The notes beneath the pieces were generated by a model. The model was not told where the DNA came from. It made no database searches and saw only the letters and a list, made by a program, of their open reading frames with translations. From contig CAJLHF010000001.1 of assembly GCA_905206365.1 (NCBI GenBank), positions 1 through 64,000 of the forward strand: DNA of 64,000 bases, in the 5' to 3' direction. Position numbers and translations under genes: made by a program. The stretch comes from an uncultured Sutterella sp. Lineage in GTDB: Bacteria; Pseudomonadota; Gammaproteobacteria; Burkholderiales; Burkholderiaceae_F. This document shows positions 42,736 to 51,201 of this stretch, piece after piece (position 1 is the stretch's first letter; each line of letters starts with the position of its first letter).

Positions 42736-43296
42736 TTACGGCAGGGGCTGCTCGTTCGTGTACGTCACTTCGAGAATTTCGAGCGTTTCAACCCCTGCGG
42801 GGTGCGTGCTCGTCGCGGGCGTCGGGAGCTTCACCTCGTCGCCCTCGAAACGCTTCAAAAAGACGCGCGCGATGGGACTCACCCAGCTCACGTCGCCGTG
42901 CGCGACGTCCGCTTCGTCGATGCCGACGATGCGGATCTTGTGCTCCTCGCCCTTTTCGTCGGCGTAAAGCACCGTGGCGCCGAAAAAGATCTGGTCCGTG
43001 GGCGGACGCGATGCGGGGTCGACCACTTCGGCGTTTTCGATGCGCTTGTTGAGAAAGCGGATGCGCCGGTCGATCTCGCGCAAGCGGCGCTTGCCGTAGA
43101 GGTAGTCGCCGTTTTCACTGCGGTCGCCGTTACTCGCCGCCCACGAAACGACGTTCACCACCTCGGGACGCTCGACGTTCACAAGGTGTTCGCGTTCGTC
43201 CAAAAGCCTCCGGTAGCAGGGGGGCGTCATGTAGTTCTTGGTGTTGGGCGGAAGTCCGGGCAGTCGGACTTCGTCGTCATCGTCGTTGTCGGCCAT
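42736..43296 (-). CDS. greB: transcription elongation factor GreB
   Basis: 186 residues. It rescues backtracked RNA polymerase by stimulating transcript cleavage. N-terminal coiled-coil domain with NYMTPPCYRRLLDEREHL, then ASNGDRSENGDYLYGKRRLREIDRRIRFL, with the acidic tip residues D and E in GDRSENGDY, and C-terminal FKBP-like domain (FFGATVLYADEKGEEHKIRIVG, WVSPIARVFLKR). The GKRRLREIDRRIRFL form and tip fit GreB rather than GreA. The start at 43296 gives an acidic lead (MADNDDDDE). Confidence 0.95.
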   Translation of the reverse strand: MADNDDDDEVRLPGLPPNTKNYMTPPCYRRLLDEREHLVNVERPEVVNVVSWAASNGDRSENGDYLYGKRRLREIDRRIRFLNKRIENAEVVDPASRPPTDQIFFGATVLYADEKGEEHKIRIVGIDEADVAHGDVSWVSPIARVFLKRFEGDEVKLPTPATSTHPAGVETLEILEVTYTNEQPLP

Positions 43297-43458
43297 GCGT
43301 GCCTCGTTCGGAAATCGTTTCGGGAGGAGCTTGCCTCCTCTCGGTGTTGTGCGACCGGCTTCGGGCGCCTTCGTCCATTTCCGGAGGACGCTCGAGCGCG
43401 GGCGGATTCCGAAAATTATAGAGAGGCCCCGCAGGGTCGGAGAGAAGGCATTTCGGCC

Positions 43459-45147
43459 TCAGCCTCGCAATCGGTAGCCGACCGGGCGCATTTTCTTCAC
43501 GATCCGTCCCGCCGCCTCGGCCGCCTTCAGCCAATCGCGCACCTGCACGGATTCGAGCCCCGTTTTCGCCTGCAGGGTGTCCTTCGTTTCGTACGCGTCA
43601 CGCTCGAAAGCGGAGAGGAACAGATCGAGGAAATTCCGCTCGAGAACGGGCTCCTCCGAAAAGAGGGAACGCTGCAGGGTGAAGCGCTTGGGCGTAATCG
43701 AGACCCGCGCCGCGTCGCCCGCCGCGCAGGCACTCTTCAGCCACTTGGCGGCCTGCTTCTTGTGGAGTCCCAGCGTCTCCGCCAATTCGTCCTCCGAAAC
43801 GCGTCCCGACAAGCGCTCGCCCCACTGCGCGAGGAAGAGACCGTAGAACCGATCGTGTGCACCGGGTTTCGGCTCCTTGACGCTCGTTTCGCGCGTCGAG
43901 GACGTCGTCGCCCCGGCGCGTTGCGACTCGTCGTCGCCCACAAGCGTGAGGGTTTCGCGCTCCTCGGCCGTTGCGGGAGCTGCGGGCTCGGCGGGAGCAG
44001 CGGAAACGGCTGCAGAGGCGACCTCTGTCGGGAACTCGGCGGAAGGTTCAACGGGTTCGGCAATTTGAACGGATATTTCGTCCGGACAACGCGCTTCGAG
44101 CGCTTCAAGGAGAGCCGCATCCGCGTCGAGCGCAAAGCGTTCGCACGCGTCCGCATTTTCGTACTCGAACACCGTCCCCGGCACAAAGAGTCCGAGAAAG
44201 CCTTCGTTCGACGCGAGCTCGTCTTCCGCAAGCAGCGCCGCACCGTCCGTAAGGAGCACCGAGCGAATCGGCTCCGACACGTACTCCGACACGCGCGGCC
44301 GTCCCCAGCCCTTTCGAAGGGCAAGCCGGAACCCCGGAAGGCGCTTCGCTTCTTTGTCGGATGCAAGCAGGAGGAGCGCGGACGCCGCCGCGCAGACGAA
44401 CGTCTGATTGCGGTCTTTGCGGGCCGTACGGTCGTGGTCGGGAACCCCGTCCTCCCCGTCGGGGTCCGTCGTCGAAAGAAGCACGAGGGCCTTTGCGTCG
44501 ATCGCCTTCGCCCATTCGCGCTTTCGGGCGAGCTCGACGAGCCCTCCGTCGACGAACGCCGCCGCACCGGCTTTTTCTTCAAGCGCGGTCATGACGACCA
44601 GACTCTCGGTGCCGCCTTCGGGCGACACGACGAGCGTGGCGCCCGCATTGCGGGCCGACTCCGCAATGCGCGTCGTCTCGGACATCTGACGCGCGGAGGC
44701 GACGTTCGGGCCCACGGCGCCCACCAAGGGGCGACGCGTAAAGAGCGCCCGGGGACCGACACCGAAAAGAACGGTCGGAGCGCCCGAACCGAGGCGTTCC
44801 GTAAGGAGCGCCGGGTAATCGGGGTCGAGTTGCGTGAGGAGCCACACGTTCTTTGCACGCCACGCCCGAAGCTTTTCCAAGAGGCGTGCGCCGCGACCGA
44901 GGAGCTCTCGCAACCGTCCCGAGGAAAGAGCGGTCGAGGTGAGGAATCGCGCGTCGCCGAGAAGCACCTCGGCCGAGGATGCTTCGAGGAGCACCGCGGG
45001 GTCCGAGCCGCGCTCGCCCAGGACGTAGACCAAACGCGCCCATTCCGCACCCGTCAGAGGTTCGGCACTCCCGGCTGCTTCGGCTCCGGGGGCGCTCGCC
45101 AAGGGCGCGGTCAACAAAAGGAGAACCAAACGGCTGGAGAGATTCAT
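43459..45147 (-). CDS. DprA/Smf-like protein with a hydrophobic N-terminus
   Basis: 562 residues. Residues about 120-320 resemble the DprA Rossmann domain: LTQLDPDYPALLTERLGSGAPTVLFGVG, RRPLVGAVGPNVASARQM, GATLVVSPEGGTESLVVMTAL and DRTARKDRNQTFVCAAASAL. In true DprA the motifs are GSR and GGARGID; here they read GPN and PEGG, so DNA binding may be altered. Two winged-helix-like segments end the protein (SEDELAETLGLHKKQAAKWL and KDTLQAKTGLESVQVRDWL). The first 25 residues (MNLSSRLVLLLLTAPLASAP) look like a signal peptide, odd for a DNA-processing protein. No start removes them cleanly, since the following LTGAEWARLVYVL is the usual DprA beginning. Monocistronic, not next to topA or smg as dprA often is. 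Confidence 0.6.
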   Translation of the reverse strand: MNLSSRLVLLLLTAPLASAPGAEAAGSAEPLTGAEWARLVYVLGERGSDPAVLLEASSAEVLLGDARFLTSTALSSGRLRELLGRGARLLEKLRAWRAKNVWLLTQLDPDYPALLTERLGSGAPTVLFGVGPRALFTRRPLVGAVGPNVASARQMSETTRIAESARNAGATLVVSPEGGTESLVVMTALEEKAGAAAFVDGGLVELARKREWAKAIDAKALVLLSTTDPDGEDGVPDHDRTARKDRNQTFVCAAASALLLLASDKEAKRLPGFRLALRKGWGRPRVSEYVSEPIRSVLLTDGAALLAEDELASNEGFLGLFVPGTVFEYENADACERFALDADAALLEALEARCPDEISVQIAEPVEPSAEFPTEVASAAVSAAPAEPAAPATAEERETLTLVGDDESQRAGATTSSTRETSVKEPKPGAHDRFYGLFLAQWGERLSGRVSEDELAETLGLHKKQAAKWLKSACAAGDAARVSITPKRFTLQRSLFSEEPVLERNFLDLFLSAFERDAYETKDTLQAKTGLESVQVRDWLKAAEAAGRIVKKMRPVGYRLRG

Positions 45148-45564
45148 GGCGCTTCCATAAACAGAGGACGGTCCGTCGAACCCGAGAAGTTCGAACGTCG
45201 ACGCCGCTTTTTCCGATCCTAGAAGAATACACGTTCGTATCGGACGCTTTCGTCGCGCGCTGGGAGCCTTCCGTCCGCACACCCGCCGAGATCGCGACGA
45301 ATCGTTGCTACCCCCTGGTTTACGGCGAGAAGCCCGAGCGACGAAAATTCCGACGAAACTCCTCCGAACTGTTGCTTTTTTGCACCATGCGCCGGAAGCG
45401 GCTCGGGCGAAAGCCGCCCGGAAGCTCTGTGTCGATCCGGTGACAGCGGCTGACCCCGGTCGCTTTTCCCAAAAGCAACATCGGGGTGCGGTTGGAAACC
45501 GAACCCCGATGTCCGAGTCGATTTTTCTCGCCTTCGCCCCGAAGAGCGAAGGCTTTTTCAGAAC
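45148..45564. other. intergenic region between the DprA-like gene and the cytochrome gene
   Basis: 417 bases. It holds the promoter region of the DprA-like gene (minus) and the terminator hairpin of the cytochrome gene at 45478-45512. No conserved reading frame is seen. Confidence 0.6.
45478..45512 (-). terminator. terminator of the cytochrome/flavoprotein operon
   Basis: ACATCGGGGT pairs with ACCCCGATGT, with an inner CGGTT/AACCG helix. On the minus strand it is followed by TGCTTTTGGG. The T run is short, so termination may be partial. Confidence 0.55.
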
Positions 45565-45924
45565 CTATTTGAAGTTCGTCCACTCGACGTTGTGGCAATC
45601 GTTACAGAGCGCCTTCGAGGGCTTGTGCTCCGCGTGGCAGGTCGTGCACTCGAGCGTGTTGCCGTAGTGCGCGGACGCATGCGGGAACTTGTCGAAACGA
45701 TTGGGTTTGGTCGGGATCTTGTCCATGGTGCCGTGGCAACCGATGCAGGCCTTGTCGCTCGGACGCGATTCGGGAGTGCCCGGACCGTGGCAGACGGCGC
45801 ACGTCGCCTTGTCGCCGAAAGCGGCCGCGTGGTGGTCCTTCATCGGCACGCCCGCGAGCGTGGCGGCCTGCGCCGCGGTGGCGCTCATGAGGAGCGCGGC
45901 AAGGATCGTCGAAATCTTCTTCAT
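45565..45924 (-). CDS. periplasmic tetraheme cytochrome c
   Basis: 119 residues with a Sec signal peptide (MKKISTILAALLMSATAAQA|AT). Four CxxCH heme sites: CAVCH, CIGCH, CTTCH and CNDCH, in the spacing of the small tetraheme cytochrome c/cytochrome c3-like domain that in Shewanella flavocytochrome c is fused to the flavin subunit. It lies just downstream of the Tat flavoprotein gene (19-base gap) and should pass electrons to it. Ends with DCHNVEWTNFK. Confidence 0.9.
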   Translation of the reverse strand: MKKISTILAALLMSATAAQAATLAGVPMKDHHAAAFGDKATCAVCHGPGTPESRPSDKACIGCHGTMDKIPTKPNRFDKFPHASAHYGNTLECTTCHAEHKPSKALCNDCHNVEWTNFK

Positions 45925-45943
45925 GATGGTATTCCTTCCCGAA

Positions 45944-47458
45944 TCAGGCCTTGCGAGCGGCCACCTGAGCGCCGGCAATGCGCCCGAAAACAAAGCAGTC
46001 CACCGAGGAGCAACCGCCGAGGCGGTCCATGCCGTGCACGCCCCCCGTCACTTCGCCCGCGGCGTAAAGACCGGGGATCGGCTTGCAGGTCTGAGCCGAA
46101 ATGACTTCCGCGCGCGGCGTGATCGCCGCGCCGCCCATGCAGTAGTGGAGCTTCGGCGAGAGGCGCATCGAGTAGAAGGGCGGCTTCAGTTCCGTACGGG
46201 TGTCCAAGGGCTTCTTGAAGGGGTCTTCCTTCTTCCCGGCCACGATCTCGTTCCAGTCGGCAATCGAACGCTTGAGCGCTTCGACGTCGACGCCGTGGAG
46301 CTTCGCGAGCGCTTCAACGCTGTCGCTGCGCTTCACCGTCCCTTCGCGGTACGCGGCCTTGAACCCTTCGGCATGGTCGGCGGTCTCCTGGCTGCAGAAG
46401 CAGAAGGGGTAGTTGGGCGCATCCTTCGTGCCCTTTTCCAGAACCTTCAGTTGGGCTTCGGCACGGGTGCGGCGGTCGGCGAGTTCGTTCATGAAGCGAG
46501 CACCCGTCTTCGGGTCGATCGCCATGCCTTCCCCAAAGGCGTAGTCCGCAAAGAAGCTCCCGGGACCCGCACCCTTTTCGTCGGGGCTCGCCCAGGGGCC
46601 GAGCTGGAACATGTCGAGCATGACGGGCAGCGACCCTGCCGCGAGCATGGCCTTGATCATCGTGGCGGTCGAGCCGGGCTGCGACGTGCATTCGAGCTGC
46701 GCGTAAGCCGGCATCGTAGCCGTCACGAATTCGTGGTCCTGACCCCAGCCGCCCGAAGCGACGACCACACCCTTCAGAGCACGCACCGTGCCTTCGCGAC
46801 GACCCGTATTGGTGTGCCAGTCGTAGTCGAACGTGACCTTCACACCGTGCACGCCTTCGTCGTCGAAGACGAGCTCGTGCACGTTCGCGCGGTTGCGGAA
46901 TTCAACGCCCTTCGAGCGAAGCCACTTGTGCATGGGAACGGTGATCGAACCGCCCGAAGGCACCTTCGGGAGATGAGCGCGAGGAGCGCTGTGGCCGCCG
47001 AGGCGAATCACCTTGTCCTGGAATTCCACGCCGCACTCTTCGAGCATCTCGAAGGCACCCGCGGCGTTTTTCGCCATCGTGAGCGCGAGCTCCGGATGAT
47101 TGAAACCGCGACCCGCGGCCATCATGTCCGCGACGAGCTTTTCGGGGGAGTCTTCGATGCCCTTCGCTTTCTGCATTTTCGTGAGCGGCATGCACATCAG
47201 AGCGCCGCAGAGGGCCGAGTTGCCGCCCCAGGCTTCCATCTTCTCAAGAACGAGAATGCGGCGAACACCCTGCTTCACGGCTTCGTAGGCGGCGGAAAGG
47301 CCTGCAAAACCCGAGCCGACGATGACGACGTCGTAGGTTTCGTCCCAATGTTGAGGTTTGACGTTTCCGGCCAAGGCTTCTCCGGCCGCACCCGCGGCGA
47401 GAAGCGAACCGAGTGCCCCGCCCAAAACGCGACGGCGGCTGATGTGGGGGTGTTCCAT
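45944..47458 (-). CDS. Tat-exported FAD flavoprotein reductase (fumarate-reductase/UrdA superfamily)
   Basis: 504 residues. Twin-arginine signal SRRRVLGGALGSLLAAGAAG. FAD-binding domain: VVIVGSGFAGLSAAYEA, EKMEAWGGNSALCGA, VVVASGGWGQD and GLYAAGEVTGGVHGMDRLGG. The Arg in MDRLGG and the RTRAE segment correspond to substrate-binding arginines of flavocytochrome c fumarate reductases. The histidine in the usual AHPT segment is replaced (FQLGPWAS), so the substrate is probably not fumarate. With the tetraheme cytochrome it makes a two-protein terminal reductase; the acceptor is unknown. Divergent TetR gene upstream. Confidence 0.85.
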   Translation of the reverse strand: MEHPHISRRRVLGGALGSLLAAGAAGEALAGNVKPQHWDETYDVVIVGSGFAGLSAAYEAVKQGVRRILVLEKMEAWGGNSALCGALMCMPLTKMQKAKGIEDSPEKLVADMMAAGRGFNHPELALTMAKNAAGAFEMLEECGVEFQDKVIRLGGHSAPRAHLPKVPSGGSITVPMHKWLRSKGVEFRNRANVHELVFDDEGVHGVKVTFDYDWHTNTGRREGTVRALKGVVVASGGWGQDHEFVTATMPAYAQLECTSQPGSTATMIKAMLAAGSLPVMLDMFQLGPWASPDEKGAGPGSFFADYAFGEGMAIDPKTGARFMNELADRRTRAEAQLKVLEKGTKDAPNYPFCFCSQETADHAEGFKAAYREGTVKRSDSVEALAKLHGVDVEALKRSIADWNEIVAGKKEDPFKKPLDTRTELKPPFYSMRLSPKLHYCMGGAAITPRAEVISAQTCKPIPGLYAAGEVTGGVHGMDRLGGCSSVDCFVFGRIAGAQVAARKA

Positions 47459-47481
47459 AAGATGTCTCCTTCAAGGTCGGT

Positions 47482-47538
47482 CTAGAATTTGCACCAACCG
47501 TATAAAGAGTCATTCTAGGAGGAGCTGTTTCTTTATAC
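47482..47538. promoter_or_regulatory. interleaved inverted repeats between the reductase and tetR-type genes (candidate operator)
   Basis: CTAGAAT (47482-47488) and ATTCTAG (47512-47518) are inverted with a 23-base gap. GTATAAAG (47500-47507) and CTTTATAC (47531-47538) are inverted with the same 23-base gap. The pairs overlap each other in the 127-base divergent promoter region, and the TATA-like arms could double as -10 elements. A likely binding region for the neighbouring TetR protein (inference). Confidence 0.5.
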
Positions 47539-47585
47539 TACTAGGTTAAATACGGTCAAAATTGTTACAATTAGGAGGTGAACCC

Positions 47586-48260
47586 ATGGCAACCGAAACG
47601 ACCGGTAGCAACGACTGCGAGCGCGGGCCCGAGACGCAGCGCACGATCAAGCGGGGCCTTGCCCGCAAAAGCAACCGACACGGCCGCGAGACGATCGAAT
47701 CGATCACCGACGCGGCGATGCAAATTCTCATTGAAGAGGGAGCGAGCCGACTGACCTTTGCGCACCTCGCGTCGCGCACGGGCTTGACGAAGGGTGCGGT
47801 CATGTACCACTTCCCGACCAAGGAGGCGCTGCTCGAGCACCTGATCGGGATGTACCGCGACCGACTCGAGCGGAGACTGCGCGTCGGACGCCTCGAAGCA
47901 TCGATTTCCGAAAGTCCGGTCGTCGACGAAACGGTGGCGGGCTTCATCGAGTGGTACCGCACGTTTCGCAGCGAACGGAGTTCCAATGCCGCTTTCGGGC
48001 TTTCGGTTCTGTCACTCACGACGAAAAACGAACCCATGCGCGAAGTGCTGCAAACGTGGTACCGCGGAGTCTTCGAGCGTGTCGAGCAATCCCCCTGCGG
48101 CGTCGACGCGCTCATTGCCGTTCTCGCTCTCGAGGGACTCTTTTACCTGAGACACTTCCGGATGGACATGATCGGGGAGGAGGACGTCCGACGCGTGCTC
48201 GAAGTTCTCGAAGCGCGATGCTCGGTACCTCCGCAAGAGGCCGAACCGAAGGGAGTCTGA
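47586..48260 (+). CDS. TetR-family transcriptional regulator
   Basis: 224 residues. N-terminal helix-turn-helix at about 38-85: RETIESITDAAMQILIEEGA, LTFAHLASRTGLTKGAVMYHFPTKEALLEHL is the TetR signature. The ligand-binding half (about 90-210) is variable and gives no clue to the inducer. A basic 35-residue N-terminal arm precedes the HTH. Ribosome site AGGAGGT. Divergent from the flavoprotein-cytochrome operon and convergent with the second flavoprotein gene, so it probably controls one or both in response to the respiratory substrate. Confidence 0.88.
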   Translation: MATETTGSNDCERGPETQRTIKRGLARKSNRHGRETIESITDAAMQILIEEGASRLTFAHLASRTGLTKGAVMYHFPTKEALLEHLIGMYRDRLERRLRVGRLEASISESPVVDETVAGFIEWYRTFRSERSSNAAFGLSVLSLTTKNEPMREVLQTWYRGVFERVEQSPCGVDALIAVLALEGLFYLRHFRMDMIGEEDVRRVLEVLEARCSVPPQEAEPKGV

Positions 48261-48308
48261 AGTCCTTCGGAAAAGACGTTCATCCCGTCGTCGAGCCTAG
48301 CAAAAAGC

Positions 48309-48345
48309 AAAAAACCGTCCGTCGGGAGCTAACCCCGACGGACGG
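48309..48345 (-). terminator. terminator of the FMN-binding flavoprotein gene
   Basis: Perfect 12-bp stem CCGTCCGTCGGG with its complement. On the minus strand it is followed by TTTTTTGCTTTTTG. Confidence 0.9.
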
Positions 48346-48412
48346 CAGGCAGGAAAACGCATCGGTCTCTTTCGAGAGGCTGAAGAACGCCGGAACCGTT
48401 ACGAAACGTCGG

Positions 48413-50626
48413 TCAGTTCCGTTCGGCGTACTTCGCGGCTTCAGCACCCGCCAGAGCGCCCGAGCCGATGGCGGTGGCGTTGTGAGCGCCGAGCCCCGAA
48501 TTCGTGATGGCGTTGCCGATCGCACCGCCTGCGCCGAAGAGTCCTTCGATGCGGCGGGCGTTCGGACCTTCCGGTCCCATCAGGACCGTGAAGTCGTCCG
48601 CCACGTGAACGGCGGCGTTCGCGATCGTATTGACGGCGCTCACGCGCACGGCGATGAAGGGAGCTTTGAGAACCGGCGTCATCCCGGAGGCGGGCGCACC
48701 GAACACCGTGTCGCCGCCCGCGGCGGCATCCGTGTTGTAGCGCTCGATCGTCTTCACGAAGGTGTCTTCGGGAAGACCAGCGCGACGGGCGAGTTCGGCA
48801 AGCGTATCGGCCTCAACACAAAGACCCGCGGCCGCCAGATGCGCTTTTTGGGCGTTGGCGGGGGAGTTCGCATCGAAAATCATCCAGGCGCGTTTTCCCG
48901 GCTGCTTCAACAATTCGCCGATGGAACGGCCCTTCCCGGGCTCGATCCACATCGAGCGCACGCCCTTTGCGTCGGGTTCGCCCACGCCGTAGCGGTACGG
49001 ATTGCCCGCTTCCGACATGAAGCGTTCGCCCCGGACGTTCACCCAAGGCGCCGCCATCGTGAGGTAGAGCGCACTTTCGGGACCGTCGATTCCGAGCACG
49101 GCGTCGTAACCGAGCATGGTGGAGCTTGCCGGATTGAGGGCGATTTCTCCGCCGTGATCGGCCACCCACTTGGGCGCAAAGGAAGTAACGCCCGCGCCGC
49201 CCGTACGAATGACACCTTCGAGCGACGGATAGAAGCGCTTGATACTGTCGGGATCGAGCCCCGAATAGCCCGTGGCGAGTACCACGGCCTTCGCGTTGAT
49301 ACGGTAAACCTGCTTCGCGTCGCTCACCTCAACCGATTCGACTTTGTCCTTCGTCGCGGTCACGTCCGTGGCACTCGTCTCGAGTCGAACGTCCACGCCC
49401 GCACGGCGCACGATGTCGGCGAGGGTCGAAGCCATTGCGGGCGAGCCCGACGTGGTGTCGTAGCCCGCATCGCCGCTGCGATAACCCGTCGCGGGATCGC
49501 TCGTACGGGCCACCGTGTAGTGAAGGAATCCGTCCTTACCCCAGGGCGACAGTACGGCGCCGCGCGTCGCGTCTTCGGGCATCACGCGCCAGCCTTCCTG
49601 CATGAGGATCGCCATGGCGGGCCCCGATGCGTCCACGACGCGGGCGGCCAGATCCTGGTTGAGCATCTTCGCGACTTCGGGCGACTTCATGGCGAGCGTT
49701 GCTTCGACGACGGTCTTCCCGTCGATCGAGTGTCCAGTGCGGTCGTTGAGGGGCGTGCCCGAATAGCTCGCGACGTAGCCGCCGCAAACCGTGAGGTCCC
49801 CGCCGAGGTAGCCCTTCGTTTCAAGGAGCACCACCTTGAGGTTGTTCGCCTTGTCGGGGCGCAACGACCCGTCGGTCTTCGCGGAAAGCGCAGCCAACAT
49901 GCCCGCGGCACCGCCGCCCACCACGACCACGTCCGCATCGACCTCCGCGCCGCGCGTCTTTTCGAGGACCGGAGGCACCCTGCGCCAGGCTGCGAGATCC
50001 ACCCCCGCCCGATCGAGCGCGTCGGCGATCGCCCCCGCGACGCCGCGGCTCGTGAGCGTCGCCCCCGTAACCGCATCAACGGACAACGACTTTTGCGTCG
50101 TGACGGCACGCACGACTTCGCGCACGGCCGTGTCGCTCAGATAGGGAGTGTCGTCCGTTTTCACGTCGAGCACTTCGATCGAACCGTCCGCCGAGACTCG
50201 CACGAGCGCTTCGACGTCGCTCTTGCCGCCGCGCGCGCGGCCGCGGTATTCGCCGGGCCTCACGGTTCGGGCGGTTTTGGCTTCGAGGAGCCCCGCTTCG
50301 CGCATCGCCGCTTCGGCGGCCGCCTTCACGGCCCGACTCGTCACGGTCGCACCCGACACGCCGTCGACCTCCGTCGACTGCGCCGCGGCAATGCGCTTGG
50401 CAACCTCCGGACCGGCCTCAAGCCCGTACCCCGGTGTTTCGCGGGAAGCATCGACTTCAACGCCCACCATACGACCGCTTTCAACGCGGACCGTCACCTC
50501 AAGCGGCCCCCCCATGCCCTGCGCCGTAGCGCGATAGACGCCATCTGCGGGAACGGCGTCTGCGGAGCCGCTGACGGCCAAAGCCGAGAGCATCGAGAGG
50601 ACCAGAGGTTTTTGCAAGCTTTTCAT
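48413..50626 (-). CDS. exported flavoprotein with two FMN-binding domains and an FAD reductase domain
   Basis: 737 residues with a Sec signal (MKSLQKPLVLSMLSALAVSG, cleavage near ADA|VP). Two FMN_bind domains in tandem (about 25-105 and 125-205) end in VDGVSGATVTS and VDAVTGATLTS; the Thr of the SGAT-type motif is where ApbE attaches FMN covalently. Then an FAD_binding_2 domain: VVVVGGGAAGMLAAL, ETKGYLGGDLTVCGGY and GAGGAIGNAITNSGLGAHNA. The Arg-Leu-Gly-Gly of fumarate reductases reads GLGAHN here, so the substrate differs. Similar proteins serve as extracellular or periplasmic reductases for diverse organic acceptors. No cytochrome gene is adjacent downstream; apbE is not in the window. Confidence 0.85.
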   Translation of the reverse strand: MKSLQKPLVLSMLSALAVSGSADAVPADGVYRATAQGMGGPLEVTVRVESGRMVGVEVDASRETPGYGLEAGPEVAKRIAAAQSTEVDGVSGATVTSRAVKAAAEAAMREAGLLEAKTARTVRPGEYRGRARGGKSDVEALVRVSADGSIEVLDVKTDDTPYLSDTAVREVVRAVTTQKSLSVDAVTGATLTSRGVAGAIADALDRAGVDLAAWRRVPPVLEKTRGAEVDADVVVVGGGAAGMLAALSAKTDGSLRPDKANNLKVVLLETKGYLGGDLTVCGGYVASYSGTPLNDRTGHSIDGKTVVEATLAMKSPEVAKMLNQDLAARVVDASGPAMAILMQEGWRVMPEDATRGAVLSPWGKDGFLHYTVARTSDPATGYRSGDAGYDTTSGSPAMASTLADIVRRAGVDVRLETSATDVTATKDKVESVEVSDAKQVYRINAKAVVLATGYSGLDPDSIKRFYPSLEGVIRTGGAGVTSFAPKWVADHGGEIALNPASSTMLGYDAVLGIDGPESALYLTMAAPWVNVRGERFMSEAGNPYRYGVGEPDAKGVRSMWIEPGKGRSIGELLKQPGKRAWMIFDANSPANAQKAHLAAAGLCVEADTLAELARRAGLPEDTFVKTIERYNTDAAAGGDTVFGAPASGMTPVLKAPFIAVRVSAVNTIANAAVHVADDFTVLMGPEGPNARRIEGLFGAGGAIGNAITNSGLGAHNATAIGSGALAGAEAAKYAERN

Positions 50627-51006
50627 GATTGTTTCTCCGACGAACGACACGCCCCCGAATCCTGCGATCGGGAAATGCGTCGCCCGCACTTTTTCGGTTG
50701 GGTCATGGAAAAGCTTAGGAACCCCGGCACGGAAAATCCAATGATGATTGCTCATGATCACCCATACGATTTACGCATAACAGAGGTACCATCCGCACGA
50801 AATGTACGGACTTTCCGCGCCGACCGCGATTTTTACCGATACGGAAACCGAAAGGCTTGCGGAGCATCCAGAATGAATTACGCCCGCCCGGTCGGACCTG
50901 AAACCGGGCGGGCGCGGGAGCGGCGCGCGGCAAAGTACCGCGCGGACCGGGAATATTCGACGACCGCAGACGTTCGTCGAACTCCGGGAATTTTTGAAAG
51001 CGGAAA
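50627..51006. other. intergenic region upstream of the FMN-binding flavoprotein gene
   Basis: 380 bases with no conserved frame. It contains a perfect 12-bp palindrome, CGCCCGCCCGGT with its complement (50881-50914), without a T run. The flavoprotein promoter should lie near 50700-50800, which is AT-richer (ATGATGATTGCTCATGATCA), but no clear -35/-10 is seen. Confidence 0.5.
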
Positions 51007-51045
51007 AAAGGAGAAGCCCGCCGGTTTTTTTTCCCGACGGGCTTC
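51007..51045 (-). terminator. terminator of tRNA-Ala
   Basis: GAAGCCCG (51013-51020) pairs with CGGGCTTC (51038-51045). On the minus strand it is followed by TCCTTTTTTCC, just after the tRNA. Confidence 0.8.
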
Positions 51046-51050
51046 ATATG

Positions 51051-51126
51051 TGGTGGAGAGGAGGAGGATCGAACTCCCGACCTCTGCATTGCGAACGCAG
51101 CGCTCTCCCAGCTGAGCTACCCCCCC
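51051..51126 (-). tRNA. tRNA-Ala (CGC)
   Basis: 76 bases with encoded CCA. Anticodon loop TTCGCAA gives anticodon CGC (reads GCG). The acceptor stem has the G3-U70 pair that identifies alanine tRNAs. Promoter and terminator of its own on the minus strand. Confidence 0.93.
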
Positions 51127-51172
51127 ACGGAGTCTTAGTCAACGAAGTTAATGTTCGTTGCTGAGGAGACGA

Positions 51173-51201
51173 ATTATGCACGTCGACTTTACTTTTGACA
51201 A
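51173..51201 (-). promoter_or_regulatory. promoter of tRNA-Ala
   Basis: On the minus strand -35 TTGTCA (51201-51196), 17-base spacer and -10 CATAAT (51178-51173), about 47 bases before the tRNA. Confidence 0.65.

Noticed and set aside
42802..45222. Plus-strand frame opposite greB and the DprA-like gene
   Set aside because: Shadow frame; no recognisable domain.
47951..51115. Plus-strand frame spanning tetR-type and flavoprotein genes into tRNA-Ala
   Set aside because: Crosses two real genes, a terminator and a tRNA; composition is that of an antisense shadow.
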